Source: Paracoccaceae bacterium
GTDB lineage: Bacteria > Pseudomonadota > Alphaproteobacteria > Rhodobacterales > Rhodobacteraceae
Direction: 5' to 3'
Assembly: GCA_002402045.2 (NCBI GenBank)
Contig: NVUX02000081.1
Coordinates: 1-41,376 of the forward strand
Length of the DNA stretch: 41,376 nt
This document shows, in pieces, positions 1 to 7,183 of the stretch; within the stretch, counting starts at the first letter, position 1; every line of letters begins with the position of its first letter. The position numbers and the translations under genes are program-made. The notes under the pieces are model-generated. The model did not search any database. It saw only the letters and a program-made list of their open reading frames with translations, and was not told the origin of the DNA.

Positions 1-44
1 ATCAAAGCCCATTGCGCATCGGTGATGATAAATCGGTTGCTCAA
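1..44 (-). CDS. IS5-family transposase, N-terminal fragment (runs off the window)
   Basis: Reading the minus strand from position 44 gives (M)SNRFIITDAQWAL, which resembles the N-terminus of IS5-type DDE transposases (typical form 'MSxRxxLTDAQWxxxEPxLP'). The start is probably TTG at 44-42: an in-frame TGA lies at 50-48, and a strong Shine-Dalgarno run (AGAGGAGG, complement of 51-58) sits about 8 bases upstream. Only 14 codons are visible, so group, completeness and activity cannot be judged. The family call rests on a short match. Confidence 0.6.
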   Translation of the reverse strand, partial: MSNRFIITDAQWAL

Positions 45-118
45 AATTCAATCCTCCTCTTTGCAAGGAGTGAATCAGAACTTATGCCAAATGTGAATCC
101 TGAATCTCAACAAGCCCT
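1..118 (-). mobile_element. Terminal part of an IS5-like insertion sequence
   Basis: The stretch upstream of the transposase start (45-118) has no coding sign. On the minus strand it contains two related segments, GATTCAGGATTCAC (105-92) and TGATTCACTCC (77-67), like the end region of IS5-group elements. The outer boundary is put near 111-120 (GGGCTTGTTGAG on the minus strand), where the sequence changes to a hairpin-rich intergenic tract. No target duplication can be tested because the other end is outside the window. Confidence 0.4.
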
Positions 119-132
119 AGCCTCCCGGCCTA

Positions 133-234
133 TCCGCCGAGCGTAGCGAGGCCATGGCCGGAGGCAAAAGCCGTTCAGCTTGCTGATAAGGTGCCTTTCC
201 CAAGTGGGGGTTTACCCCCGCAGAGGGAAAGGCA
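133..234 (+). repeat. Structured intergenic element, copy 1 (two modules)
   Basis: Module A (133-165) holds GCCGAGCGTAGCGAGGC followed by GGCCGG.GGCAA. Module B (192-234) is a long hairpin: outer arms TGCCTTTCCC / GGGAAAGGCA (10 bp) and inner arms GGGGGT / ACCCCC around a TT loop. The same two modules occur in inverted orientation at 39854-39934, where both stems differ by paired substitutions that keep pairing. A 26-base insert separates A and B here but not in copy 2. Function is unknown. Confidence 0.6.
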
Positions 235-421
235 AGCGTGTGGGGTTTTGTTTGGCAGAGGTATCTCACCAAGGCCAAACGGTGTGCTCCCGCCGGTCGG
301 GCACCGATTTGCAAGCAAATCGAACCCGCCCGTTGGGCGTGGCCTCGGCTACGCCATCGGCAGGGGCTTTGCCCCTCTGCGCAAGCGCATTCACCCCAGA
401 GTATTTTTGAAAGACTGAATG
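235..421. other. Gene-free tract of short hairpins downstream of tsf
   Basis: I see no credible gene between the IS end and tsf. This part carries several compact inverted repeats: CGATTTGC-aa-GCAAATCG at 305-322, AGGGGC-ttt-GCCCCT at 362-376 and TGCGC-aa-GCGCA at 378-389. It ends with a segment at 391-420 (CACCCCAGAGTATTTTTG followed by AAAGACTGAATGAA). That resembles a CCCC-GAG-TATTT sequence which I recall as common just after genes in Rhodobacterales; a related copy is at 25371-25398. Confidence 0.45.
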
Positions 422-456
422 AAAAAAGCCCGCGCAGTGCTGCACGGGCTTTTTTT
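422..456 (-). terminator. Rho-independent terminator of rpsB-tsf
   Basis: A GC-rich hairpin, GCCCGTGCA / TGCGCGGGC on the minus strand with a CAC-type loop, is flanked by A and T runs on both sides. It therefore works in the tsf direction and could act in both. It starts 18 bases after the tsf stop codon. Confidence 0.9.
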
Positions 457-474
457 ATTATCAAAAGGGTTGCC

Positions 475-1350
475 TTAGCCGCCCATGGTTTTTGCAACTT
501 CCGCTGCGAAATCCTCAACTTTTTTCTCAATGCCTTCGCCAACGGCCAAGCGCACAAAGCCGGTGACTTCAGCGCCAGCTTCTTTGGCAAACTGTGCAAC
601 GGTTATATCAGGGTTGATCACGAACTTCTGGTTAACCAGTGTGACCTCCTCGAAGAATTTCCGCATCCGGCCTTTGATCATGTTTTCAATGATGTTCTCA
701 GGCTTGCCAGATTCGCGAGCTTGCTCGGTCAGCACTTTTTTCTCGCGCTCTACCAAAGCTTCGTCGAGGTCAGATTCATTGAGCGAGGCAGGGTTTGTCG
801 CCGCTACGTGCATACAAATCTGCTTGGCAACTTCTTCATTGCCGCCCTTAAGCGCAACGATCACACCAATGAGGCCAAGGCCTGGCGCAGCCGCGTTATG
901 CACATAAGTTGCCACAACGTCGCCCTCAAGGCGGGCCATGCGGCGCACGGTCAGGTTTTCGCCGATGGTAACGATTTTTTCGCCAACAACGGTAGAAACA
1001 GTTTTGCCGCCCATGTCGGCCTCATGCAGAGCCTCAACATCGGAAACGCCCAAAGCAACGGCGGTTACGCCGGTAACTAGCGCTTGGAAATCAGCGTTTT
1101 TCGCTACAAAATCTGTCTCGGAATTTACTTCCACTGCCACGGCCACGTTGCCATTAATAGCCACGCCCACGAGGCCTTCGGCCGCGGTGCGTTCAGACTT
1201 TTTGGCAGCTTTCGCCAGGCCTTTGGTGCGCAGCCAATCTACGGCGGCTTCCATGTCACCTTCGGTTGCTGTCAGGGCTTTTTTGGCATCCATCATGCCA
1301 ACACCTGAGCTGTCGCGCAGCTCTTTTACTTGCTTTGCTGTGATCGCCAT
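475..1350 (-). CDS. tsf: Elongation factor Ts
   Basis: This 291-residue protein is the nucleotide exchange factor that releases GDP from EF-Tu during translation elongation in the cytoplasm. The N-terminal UBA-like region carries the EF-Ts signature [16 protein letters not shown] (residues 11-26), and the second signature around residues 70-85 includes [12 protein letters not shown], the segment that contacts EF-Tu. Length fits alphaproteobacterial EF-Ts (about 290-310). The gene lies 60 bases behind rpsB on the same strand, the usual rpsB-tsf operon, and is followed by a strong terminator. The start has a fair GGAG-type ribosome site (complement of 1357-1363). Nothing unusual is seen. Confidence 0.98.
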   Translation of the reverse strand: MAITAKQVKELRDSSGVGMMDAKKALTATEGDMEAAVDWLRTKGLAKAAKKSERTAAEGLVGVAINGNVAVAVEVNSETDFVAKNADFQALVTGVTAVALGVSDVEALHEADMGGKTVSTVVGEKIVTIGENLTVRRMARLEGDVVATYVHNAAAPGLGLIGVIVALKGGNEEVAKQICMHVAATNPASLNESDLDEALVEREKKVLTEQARESGKPENIIENMIKGRMRKFFEEVTLVNQKFVINPDITVAQFAKEAGAEVTGFVRLAVGEGIEKKVEDFAAEVAKTMGG

Positions 1351-1410
1351 CTTGGCTCTCCTATCAAAATTCAGAATGCGCGCGAGGCCCCTGCCCCGCG
1401 CGTTTTTAGC

Positions 1411-2169
1411 TTACGCCTCGGCAGGGATCTCTTCGCCAACGGTCTCTTCCATCGCGCCAATATCAACACCGGCAGCACCCAGTTGAGCGGCCATGCCGTC
1501 AAGGGCTGAACGTGCGATCAGGTCGCAATAAAGTGCGATCGAGCGCGCCGCGTCATCATTGCCCGGAATTGGGAAATCAATGCCGCGTGGGTCAGAGTTG
1601 GTATCAAGAACAGCAATTACAGGAATGCCGAGCTTTTTGGCCTCCAGAATGGCGAGGCTCTCTTTGTTGGTATCAATCACAAAGATCAGGTCAGGCACGC
1701 CGCCCATTTCGCGAATACCACCAAGTGAAGCTTGCAGCTTCGTCTGATGACGAGTCATGCCCAGCAGCTCTTTTTTGGTGAGGCCTTCGCCGCCATCTTC
1801 AAGCGCCGCATCAAGCTTCTTCAGCGTGGTGATAGAGTTGGAAATGGTTTTCCAGTTGGTCAGCATGCCGCCGAGCCAACGGTGGTTTACGTAATACTGT
1901 GCAGACCGCTCAGCCGCATCAGCAATCGCTTTAGACGCCTGACGCTTGGTGCCAACGAACAGAATTGATCCGCCCTTGGCTACAGTTTTTTGCACAACGT
2001 TAAGCGCTGCATCAAGCAAAGGTACAGTTTGTGTAAGGTCCATGATGTGGATGCCGTTACGTGCGCCGTAGATATACGGGCCCATGAGCGGGTTCCAGCG
2101 ATGTGTTTGGTGACCAAAGTGAACGCCGGCCTCAAGTAGCTGGCGCAATGTGAACTCAGGAAGAGCCAT
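1411..2169 (-). CDS. rpsB: 30S ribosomal protein S2
   Basis: The 252-residue product is ribosomal protein S2, which binds late to the 30S subunit and helps recruit S1. The N-terminus [20 protein letters not shown] and the following [17 protein letters not shown] segment are the S2 signature, and the second signature FVGTKRQA is near residue 70. The Gly/Glu/Ala-rich tail is common in alphaproteobacteria. The start has a purine-rich site (GGAAAGGAAATT) just upstream. It is the first gene of the rpsB-tsf operon. The upstream gap to the divergent acyltransferase (about 260 bases) holds its promoter and a leader in which S2 autoregulation is possible, but I recognise no defined leader motif. Confidence 0.98.
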   Translation of the reverse strand: MALPEFTLRQLLEAGVHFGHQTHRWNPLMGPYIYGARNGIHIMDLTQTVPLLDAALNVVQKTVAKGGSILFVGTKRQASKAIADAAERSAQYYVNHRWLGGMLTNWKTISNSITTLKKLDAALEDGGEGLTKKELLGMTRHQTKLQASLGGIREMGGVPDLIFVIDTNKESLAILEAKKLGIPVIAVLDTNSDPRGIDFPIPGNDDAARSIALYCDLIARSALDGMAAQLGAAGVDIGAMEETVGEEIPAEA

Positions 2170-2288
2170 TGGAATTTCCTTTCCGGTTTAATCCTCGGCA
2201 GAGAGTTGAGGCTTTCGCCAACCGGTGGACCTTTGAGGATGTCTCCCCCAACGGCCCTAAACCCTGCCTGTGGTTTCTAATAGCCGCG

Positions 2289-2317
2289 CATTTAGAGTAA
2301 AAAGGCGGCACTCGCAA
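2289..2317 (-). promoter_or_regulatory. Candidate sigma-70 promoter for rpsB-tsf
   Basis: On the minus strand a TTGCGA -35-like hexamer (complement of 2312-2317) is followed by TAAATG (2294-2289, 17-bp spacer) or TCTAAA (15-bp spacer). This would give a leader of roughly 115 bases before rpsB. The -10 is weak. Confidence 0.3.
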
Positions 2318-2428
2318 GCGTATAAGTGGAAAATCGCGCAATTCGTGGTGGTTTGGTCGATTTCGGATGACGAGGCTCAAACATTTGTCTATCCAAGGTT
2401 CGAAAGTATACAGTGGGCAGACACGACT

Positions 2429-3262
2429 ATGAATGATGGGTTTACCCATATTGAGGCGAAAGACCTGAGTTATTCCAACTCTTTCCCCTCGCCACAACGG
2501 CATTTTGTAATCCGATGGGTGGAAAACCTAACGGGGCGAATCACGATTCTTAAACTGGCCAAAAAGCATCAGGCCGAGCCGCCGCTGCCGGGGAACTTTT
2601 GGCAGCAAGCCATGGCGCGAATGGGGATCAACACCGATATCGGTGAAGAAGCCATGGCCAAGATACCAAAAACCGGCCCACTTATTATTGTAGCCAACCA
2701 TCCGCACGGCTTGGTGGATGGTATGGTGATTTGCGAGATCATGAGCCGTGTGCGCCCTGATTTTCAGATTATGACCCGCGCTTTTCTGGCTAAAGTGCCA
2801 GATATTAATGACCGTATGTTGCCCGTGGCTTTTGACCATGAAGAAGATGCTATCAAGAAAAACGTGCAGGCGCGCAAGGACGCGTTGAACCATGTGAAAA
2901 ACGGCGGTTGCCTTATTCTTTTCCCTGCGGGCCGCGTGGCCCATAGTGAAACCCTGTTTGGCGAAGCCGTGGACGCCCCGTGGACCAATTTTCTGGCCCG
3001 CCTCGTAACCCGTGGCAAAGCGTCGGTTTCACCGATGTATTTTCATGGGCAAAACAGCCGGATGTATCTAATGGCGGCGAAATTTTCGCCCACGCTTCGG
3101 CAAGCGCTTTTAATGCACGAGGTTGTGCGCTCGCTTAACACCGATATGCGGCCCATCGTTGGCGATGCGATTCCGTTTGCAGATATGGAAGCCCTTGGCC
3201 TCACCCCTAAAGAATTGGCGGCGCATTTGCGGGCGCACACGCTTAAACTCGGCGGCAAGTGA
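2429..3262 (+). CDS. Lysophospholipid acyltransferase-like protein (PlsC superfamily)
   Basis: A predicted 277-residue membrane-associated acyltransferase. The block NHPHGLVDGM (residues 90-99) matches the N-H-P-x-G-x-x-D form of the acyltransferase motif in the subgroup related to COG3176/'hemolysin-like' LPLATs, rather than the classic HxxxxD of PlsC. FPAGRVA (165-171) corresponds to the acceptor-binding motif of that subgroup. Substrates are probably an acyl donor and a lysophospholipid or ornithine lipid; which one cannot be told. An in-frame extension to 2270 is possible, but its residues are unlike the family and run into the rpsB promoter region, so ATG 2429 is preferred. The stop overlaps the next start (TGATG), so it is translationally coupled to the pseudouridine kinase. 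Confidence 0.82.
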   Translation: MNDGFTHIEAKDLSYSNSFPSPQRHFVIRWVENLTGRITILKLAKKHQAEPPLPGNFWQQAMARMGINTDIGEEAMAKIPKTGPLIIVANHPHGLVDGMVICEIMSRVRPDFQIMTRAFLAKVPDINDRMLPVAFDHEEDAIKKNVQARKDALNHVKNGGCLILFPAGRVAHSETLFGEAVDAPWTNFLARLVTRGKASVSPMYFHGQNSRMYLMAAKFSPTLRQALLMHEVVRSLNTDMRPIVGDAIPFADMEALGLTPKELAAHLRAHTLKLGGK

Positions 3263-4149
3263 TGGCACAGCCGCCAGTCCTTTGTATTGGCTCCGCGATG
3301 TGGGATATCATTGCCTCGGCAAGCGCGCCCATGCAGCAAGGCGACGATATTGCCGGGCAAATCCGGCGGCAGCTTGGTGGCGTGGCGCTTAATGTGGCGG
3401 TGGCGCTGGTGCGCCAAGGCCAGCCCGCAGCGCTGCTTACCGCCATTGGCAACGGCCCCGAGGGCGATGCCCTGATTGAGGCGCTGGAGCTTGAGGGCGT
3501 TGATTGCCGCTTTATTTATCGCTCGGATGACCCAACCGACAGCTACCTTGCCATTGAAAACCCCAATGGCGATGTGTTTGGCGCGATCGCCGATTGCGCC
3601 TCGCTGGAGCTGGCGGGCGACCAAATATTCGCCCCCTTGCTTGATGGCCGCCTTGGCACCCCCAGCGCACCTTGGCCCTACCGCGTCGTGGTTGATGGCA
3701 ACCTGCCCGCCGCTCTGATGCAATCCCTGTCCTCAAGGGTCGAGTTTTCTGATTGCCAGCTTAATATTGTGCCCGCCTCCCCCGGCAAGGCCAACCGCCT
3801 GCGCGCCGCGCTTTCGGATGGGGATGTCACGCTCTATGTAAACCTCGGCGAGGCCGAGATTTTGTGCGAGGCCAAGCTGCCGGATTCTGAGATCGCCGCC
3901 CACGCCCTGCGCAAGCTCGGCGCCGCCCGCGCGATTGTGACCGATGGCCCCCGCATGGCCTGTGTTTCTGACGGAAGCACTACGGTTACCCTTACGCCGC
4001 CGCCCACCCCGGCCCACAGCACCACCGGCGCGGGGGATGTATTTATGGCCGCCCATATCTCCGCTGGCTTTGAGACCGCAACACCTGAAACCCGCCTGCA
4101 AGCCGCCATAGACGCCGCTGCCCGCCACATAACCCGAAAGATCGTATGA
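3262..4149 (+). CDS. psuK: PfkB-family kinase, probable pseudouridine kinase
   Basis: A 295-residue sugar/nucleoside kinase of the ribokinase (PfkB) family. The N-terminal part has the substrate-side GG motif (RRQLGGVALNVAVAL, residues 35-49), and the C-terminal signature STTGAGDVF (253-261) contains the catalytic Asp of GAGD. It is directly coupled (ATGA overlap) to a pseudouridine-5'-phosphate glycosidase, which makes pseudouridine the likely substrate: PsuK makes pseudouridine-5'-phosphate, PsuG then cleaves it to uracil and ribose-5-phosphate. ATG at 3262 is preferred over the GTG one codon earlier because it overlaps the upstream TGA. No pseudouridine transporter gene is adjacent. Specificity is inferred from context; the family is secure. 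Confidence 0.85.
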   Translation: MAQPPVLCIGSAMWDIIASASAPMQQGDDIAGQIRRQLGGVALNVAVALVRQGQPAALLTAIGNGPEGDALIEALELEGVDCRFIYRSDDPTDSYLAIENPNGDVFGAIADCASLELAGDQIFAPLLDGRLGTPSAPWPYRVVVDGNLPAALMQSLSSRVEFSDCQLNIVPASPGKANRLRAALSDGDVTLYVNLGEAEILCEAKLPDSEIAAHALRKLGAARAIVTDGPRMACVSDGSTTVTLTPPPTPAHSTTGAGDVFMAAHISAGFETATPETRLQAAIDAAARHITRKIV

Positions 4150-5075
4150 CCGCTCCTCTTAAGTATTCCGCCGAAGTTGCCAAAGCCCGCGCCGAAGGCC
4201 TGCCGATTGTTGCGCTCGAAAGCACGATTATTACTCATGGCATGCCCTATCCGCAAAACGTGGAAACCGCTGAAATGGTGGAGGCTGATATTCGCGCCGC
4301 CGGGGCTGTGCCTGCCACCATCGCTATTATGGCGGGGCAAATATTTATCGGCCTTGAGGCTGACGAGCTGCAAACACTGGCCCAAGCCACAAATGTGGCC
4401 AAGCTGAGCCGTGCCGACCTCGCTTTTGCGCTGGCAACTGGGCAGACAGGGGCCACCACGGTGGCTGCCACTATGATTTGCGCGCATCTCGCAGGCATTT
4501 CGGTGTTTGCCACTGGTGGCATTGGCGGCGTGCATCGCGGCGCTGAAAACACCTTTGATATTTCGGCAGACCTTGAAGAGCTGGCCCAAACGCCGGTAAC
4601 CGTGGTTGCCGCCGGGGCCAAGGCCATTTTGGACCTGCCCAAAACCATGGAAGTGCTGGAAACCCGCGGCGTGCCTGTGATTGCCTATGGTCAAGACGTG
4701 TTGCCCGCCTTTTGGTCGCGCACGTCTGATTTGCCAGCGCCCCTACGGGCTGATAGCGCCGAAGAGATCGCGGCTAGCCACGCTATGCGGGCGCGCCTCG
4801 GCCTGCCCGGTGGCCAGCTCATCGCCAACCCCATTCCCTTAGATGCCGAAATTCCAGCGGCCGCCCTGCGCCCTCATATCGAGCAAGCCTTAAAAGAGGC
4901 CGAGGCCCAAGGCATTGCCGCCAAAGCCGTTACGCCCTTCCTGCTGCAACGAATTTTTGAGCTTACAGACGGCGCTTCGCTGACTGCGAATATCGCACTG
5001 GTGCGCAACAACGCTCGCCTTGCGGCCGGTATTGCCAAAGCGTTAACGCTTGTAAGCGCGGGCAAGAGTACCTAA
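4146..5075 (+). CDS. psuG: Pseudouridine-5'-phosphate glycosidase
   Basis: 309-residue enzyme breaking the C-C glycosidic bond of pseudouridine 5'-phosphate to give uracil and ribose 5-phosphate. The conserved segments are clear: VALESTIITHGMPYPQN (residues 22-38, with the active-site Glu25), AKLSRADL (Lys86), TGGIGGVHRGAE (123-134), and AGAKAILDLPKTMEVLE (157-172), whose Lys159 corresponds to the lysine that forms the imine with ribose in the E. coli enzyme. Length matches the family (about 305-315). It shares a 4-base ATGA overlap with psuK. The pair lets the cell recycle pseudouridine released from RNA decay. Confidence 0.95.
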   Translation: MTAPLKYSAEVAKARAEGLPIVALESTIITHGMPYPQNVETAEMVEADIRAAGAVPATIAIMAGQIFIGLEADELQTLAQATNVAKLSRADLAFALATGQTGATTVAATMICAHLAGISVFATGGIGGVHRGAENTFDISADLEELAQTPVTVVAAGAKAILDLPKTMEVLETRGVPVIAYGQDVLPAFWSRTSDLPAPLRADSAEEIAASHAMRARLGLPGGQLIANPIPLDAEIPAAALRPHIEQALKEAEAQGIAAKAVTPFLLQRIFELTDGASLTANIALVRNNARLAAGIAKALTLVSAGKST

Positions 5076-5105
5076 CTTTTACTAATCAGCCGCGTAAGGG
5101 GTATT

Positions 5106-5792
5106 ATGGCCAAGAAGAAAATCAAGCGTAAGAAGGCCACTTTCTTACATCGCACCCGCACGAATTTCTTCACCGGAATTGTAATCGTCGCCCCGATTAT
5201 GCTGACGTTTTACCTGATCTGGTGGGCCATCAACCTTGTGGATGGCCTGATTGTGCCGTGGGTGCCAAAAATCTATAACCCCTCCACCTATATCGGTGTA
5301 GATATCCCCGGCTTCGGGGTGATTGTGTTTTTGGTATTTACCGCCGCTATTGGCGCGCTCACAAAAGGCCTGTTTGGCCGACAGCTTTTGAAGTTTGGCG
5401 AAAATTTCGTAGACCGGATGCCGGTGGTGCGCAGCATTTACAATGCGCTTAAGCAAATCGCGGAAACCGTGCTGAGCCAAAGCAACAACTCGTTTCAAAA
5501 CGCCTGCATGGTTGAATATCCGCGTAAAGGCATTTGGGCCATTGCTTTTGTTTCGACGGAAACAAAAGGCGAAGTGCTGGAAAAACTGCCAGCTGACGAA
5601 ATGCTGTCGATTTTCCTGCCAACCACGCCGAACCCAACCTCTGGCTTTTTGCTATTCTTGGCGAAGCGGGATGTGATCTTGCTGGATATGACTGTTGAAG
5701 AAGCCGCCAAGCTGGTTATTTCGGCCGGCTTGGTAACCCCGCCAACAGCGGCCGAAATTGCGGCGGGCAAAAAGGCCGCGCTCGCTAAATGA
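5106..5792 (+). CDS. DUF502 family membrane protein
   Basis: A 228-residue inner-membrane protein. The N-terminus is very basic (MAKKKIKRKK). Two hydrophobic segments follow (about residues 22-44 and 70-90), then a soluble domain with the DUF502 hallmarks (RMPVVRSIYNALKQ at about 104-117, and TTPNPTSGFLLF at about 173-184). The family is widespread and of unknown function; a role in membrane stress has been suggested for some members, but nothing here shows it. The stop overlaps the LysE-type exporter start (ATGA), and the gene lies 30 bases behind psuG, so the run from 2429 to 6394 is probably one transcript. Confidence 0.88.
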   Translation: MAKKKIKRKKATFLHRTRTNFFTGIVIVAPIMLTFYLIWWAINLVDGLIVPWVPKIYNPSTYIGVDIPGFGVIVFLVFTAAIGALTKGLFGRQLLKFGENFVDRMPVVRSIYNALKQIAETVLSQSNNSFQNACMVEYPRKGIWAIAFVSTETKGEVLEKLPADEMLSIFLPTTPNPTSGFLLFLAKRDVILLDMTVEEAAKLVISAGLVTPPTAAEIAAGKKAALAK

Positions 5793-6394
5793 TCTCTGCC
5801 GCCGTCACCGGATTTTTCACCGCCTTTGCCCTCATTCTCGCCATCGGCGCGCAAAATGCATTTGTGCTGCGGCAAGGCCTGCTGGGCCATCACGTTTTTG
5901 CTGTGGCCCTTACCTGCGCCCTATCAGATGCGATTCTTATTGCGCTTGGCGTGGCGGGGTTTGGCGTGCTGGTGGAGCAGTTTCCCACCCTCCCGCTGAT
6001 CATGCGCTACTCTGGTGCGGCTTTTTTGCTGGGTTATGGCGCGCTCAGGTTTTACGCCGCGTGGAAAGGCGACGCGCATTTGGACGCGGCCAAACCAGCC
6101 GCCAGCCTGCGCGCAACCGTGCTAACATGCTTAATGCTGACATGGTTAAACCCGCATGTGTATCTGGATACGCTGGGATTATTGGGCGCAGTTTCCACCC
6201 AGTTTGAAGCACTTTCCAGCAAGATTGTATTTGCCGTATCCGCCGTTATGGCATCATTTACGTTTTTCTTTTCATTAGCTTACGGAGCTAAGTTAATGTC
6301 ACCAATCATGCAGTCGAATCGGGCATGGCAGATAATGGACGTGGGAATCGGGTGTTTGATGTGGCTGTTGGCCCTCGGCCTGATTCTTGGTTAA
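5789..6394 (+). CDS. argO: LysE/ArgO family amino-acid exporter
   Basis: 201 residues with five to six predicted membrane spans. The N-terminus carries the LysE/ArgO motif FFTAFALILAIGAQNAFVLRQG (split as residues 9-22 and 23-30), and a second conserved part near 110-125 (LTWLNPHVYLDTLGL) contains the family's NPxxYLD. Such proteins export basic amino acids, arginine or lysine, in exchange for protons. The substrate is not readable from the sequence, so the gene symbol is given at modest confidence. Coupled to the DUF502 gene by a 4-base overlap. The usual LysG/ArgP regulator is not adjacent. Confidence 0.85.
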   Translation: MISAAVTGFFTAFALILAIGAQNAFVLRQGLLGHHVFAVALTCALSDAILIALGVAGFGVLVEQFPTLPLIMRYSGAAFLLGYGALRFYAAWKGDAHLDAAKPAASLRATVLTCLMLTWLNPHVYLDTLGLLGAVSTQFEALSSKIVFAVSAVMASFTFFFSLAYGAKLMSPIMQSNRAWQIMDVGIGCLMWLLALGLILG

Positions 6395-6520
6395 CCGCGT
6401 GATTCCCCCAAATGCCGTTCACCACCCTATAATCCGTGTCCAAAATGTCACACTCTTAAGGTCGTTTCGAGCTTAAGGCGGTAAGATCACCATTTATAAC
6501 GCTTTTTTGAAATAATTCAC

Positions 6521-6549
6521 TTGGCGACTCCCCCCCAAAGCCTTATAAC
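6521..6549 (+). promoter_or_regulatory. Strong sigma-70-type promoter of the candidate small RNA
   Basis: TTGGCG (6521-6526) and TATAAC (6544-6549) are separated by exactly 17 bases. Transcription would start near 6556. No gene begins within the following 77 bases before a terminator, so the promoter appears to serve a short non-coding transcript. Confidence 0.65.
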
Positions 6550-6555
6550 TAACTT

Positions 6556-6632
6556 ACTGCTCGATAGGTTTCTTGCCTGTATGAAACCTGCCTCAATACT
6601 TAGCGCCCTCCTTGTGAGGGCGTCTTTTTTTT
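6556..6632 (+). ncRNA. Candidate small RNA (about 77 nt)
   Basis: The stretch from the predicted start near 6556 to the terminator at 6603-6632 has no good reading frame. It folds into two stem-loops: AGGTTTC / GAAACCT (6566-6572 with 6583-6589, loop TTGCCTGTAT) and the terminator CGCCCTC / GAGGGCG. The terminator arm and loop spell CCCTCCTTG, complementary to a Shine-Dalgarno sequence, a feature of trans-acting sRNAs. The alternative is a terminated leader of the arsC gene 69 bases downstream; the separate Pho-box-like site between them argues against that. I recognise no Rfam family. Confidence 0.5.
6603..6632 (+). terminator. Rho-independent terminator of the small RNA
   Basis: The 7-bp GC-rich stem CGCCCTC / GAGGGCG with a five-base CTTGT loop is followed by TC and eight T residues. 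It is a textbook intrinsic terminator on the plus strand, upstream of arsC. Confidence 0.88.
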
Positions 6633-6644
6633 GCCAATTTGGCC

Positions 6645-6662
6645 CTGTCACAAAACTGTCAT
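6645..6662 (+). promoter_or_regulatory. Pho-box-like PhoB site upstream of arsC
   Basis: The 18 bases form two direct heptamers, CTGTCAC and CTGTCAT, separated by AAAA, an 11-bp period. This matches the PhoB box consensus (CTGTCAT-A/T-rich 4-CTGTCAY). A -10-like CCTAAT follows at 6676-6681, the position expected when PhoB replaces the -35 element, and arsC starts at 6701. Confidence 0.65.
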
Positions 6663-6700
6663 CCAATACTGCTACCCTAATCTCCTATCGGAGATCAGCC

Positions 6701-7183
6701 ATGAACATCCTTATCCTCTGCACCGGAAATTCCGCACGCTCAATTTTGCTGGAAAGCATTTTTAACGGGCTTGGCAAGGGGCGCGTAAAGGCCTATTCCG
6801 CTGGCTCCAAGCCGACAGGGACTGTCCACCCCACAGCGCTGCAACTGCTAGAGAGCAAAGGGGCGCCAACCAAGAGTTTACGCTCAAAAAGCTGGGACGA
6901 GTTTGCCCTACCAACGGCTCCTAAAATGGATATTGTTATCACCGTGTGCAGCAACGCCCGCGATGAAACCTGCCCTGTTTGGCCGGGCGCACCGCTAAAA
7001 GCCCATTGGGGCATCGAAGACCCCGCGACGATTCTCAAATCTCCCAAAGCTGCGTTTGAGGTGGCCTATGCCATGCTGGAAGCCCGCGCCAAGGCATGGC
7101 TCTCGCTGGACTTTGAGCGCATGGACCAAACTGAGCGGCAATACCATTTATCCCGAATCGGTGAGTCTAGTCTTGTGATGTGA
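6701..7183 (+). CDS. arsC: ArsC-type arsenate reductase / low-molecular-weight phosphatase family
   Basis: A 160-residue protein with the P-loop CTGNSAR at residues 7-13 (Cys7, Arg13) right at the N-terminus, as in low-molecular-weight tyrosine phosphatases and thioredoxin- or glutaredoxin-linked arsenate reductases. Two further cysteines, Cys83 (VCSNAR) and Cys91 (DETCPVWPG), are placed like the resolving pair of arsenate reductases, and HWGIEDPA (about 102-109) supplies the family's DP motif. It probably reduces arsenate to arsenite. ATG 6701 follows a GGAG site and gives the full P-loop; a longer in-frame start at 6521 would run through the terminator and Pho box. It overlaps the convergent regulator gene by 17 bases. 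No arsenite pump (arsB/acr3) or arsR is present. Confidence 0.85.
   Translation: MNILILCTGNSARSILLESIFNGLGKGRVKAYSAGSKPTGTVHPTALQLLESKGAPTKSLRSKSWDEFALPTAPKMDIVITVCSNARDETCPVWPGAPLKAHWGIEDPATILKSPKAAFEVAYAMLEARAKAWLSLDFERMDQTERQYHLSRIGESSLVM

Noticed and set aside
117-1080. Long open frames on both strands across the hairpin tract and antisense to tsf
   Set aside because: They overlap tsf or the repeat tract, show no protein-family features and no ribosome site; tsf is certain.
1378-1402. GC-rich hairpin between rpsB and tsf as an attenuator
   Set aside because: On the minus strand it lacks a T tract; the T run lies on the other side, where no transcript is expected.
2270-2428. N-terminal extension of the acyltransferase gene
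   Set aside because: The added 53 residues overlap the divergent rpsB promoter region and do not look like the family; ATG 2429 gives a normal N-terminus.
6428-6433. TATAAT hexamer downstream of argO as a promoter
   Set aside because: No -35-like hexamer at 15-19 bases, and a better promoter with correct spacing occurs at 6521-6549.
6521-6700. Longer start of the ArsC-type gene
   Set aside because: The extension would pass through the terminator and Pho box and move the P-loop away from the N-terminus.
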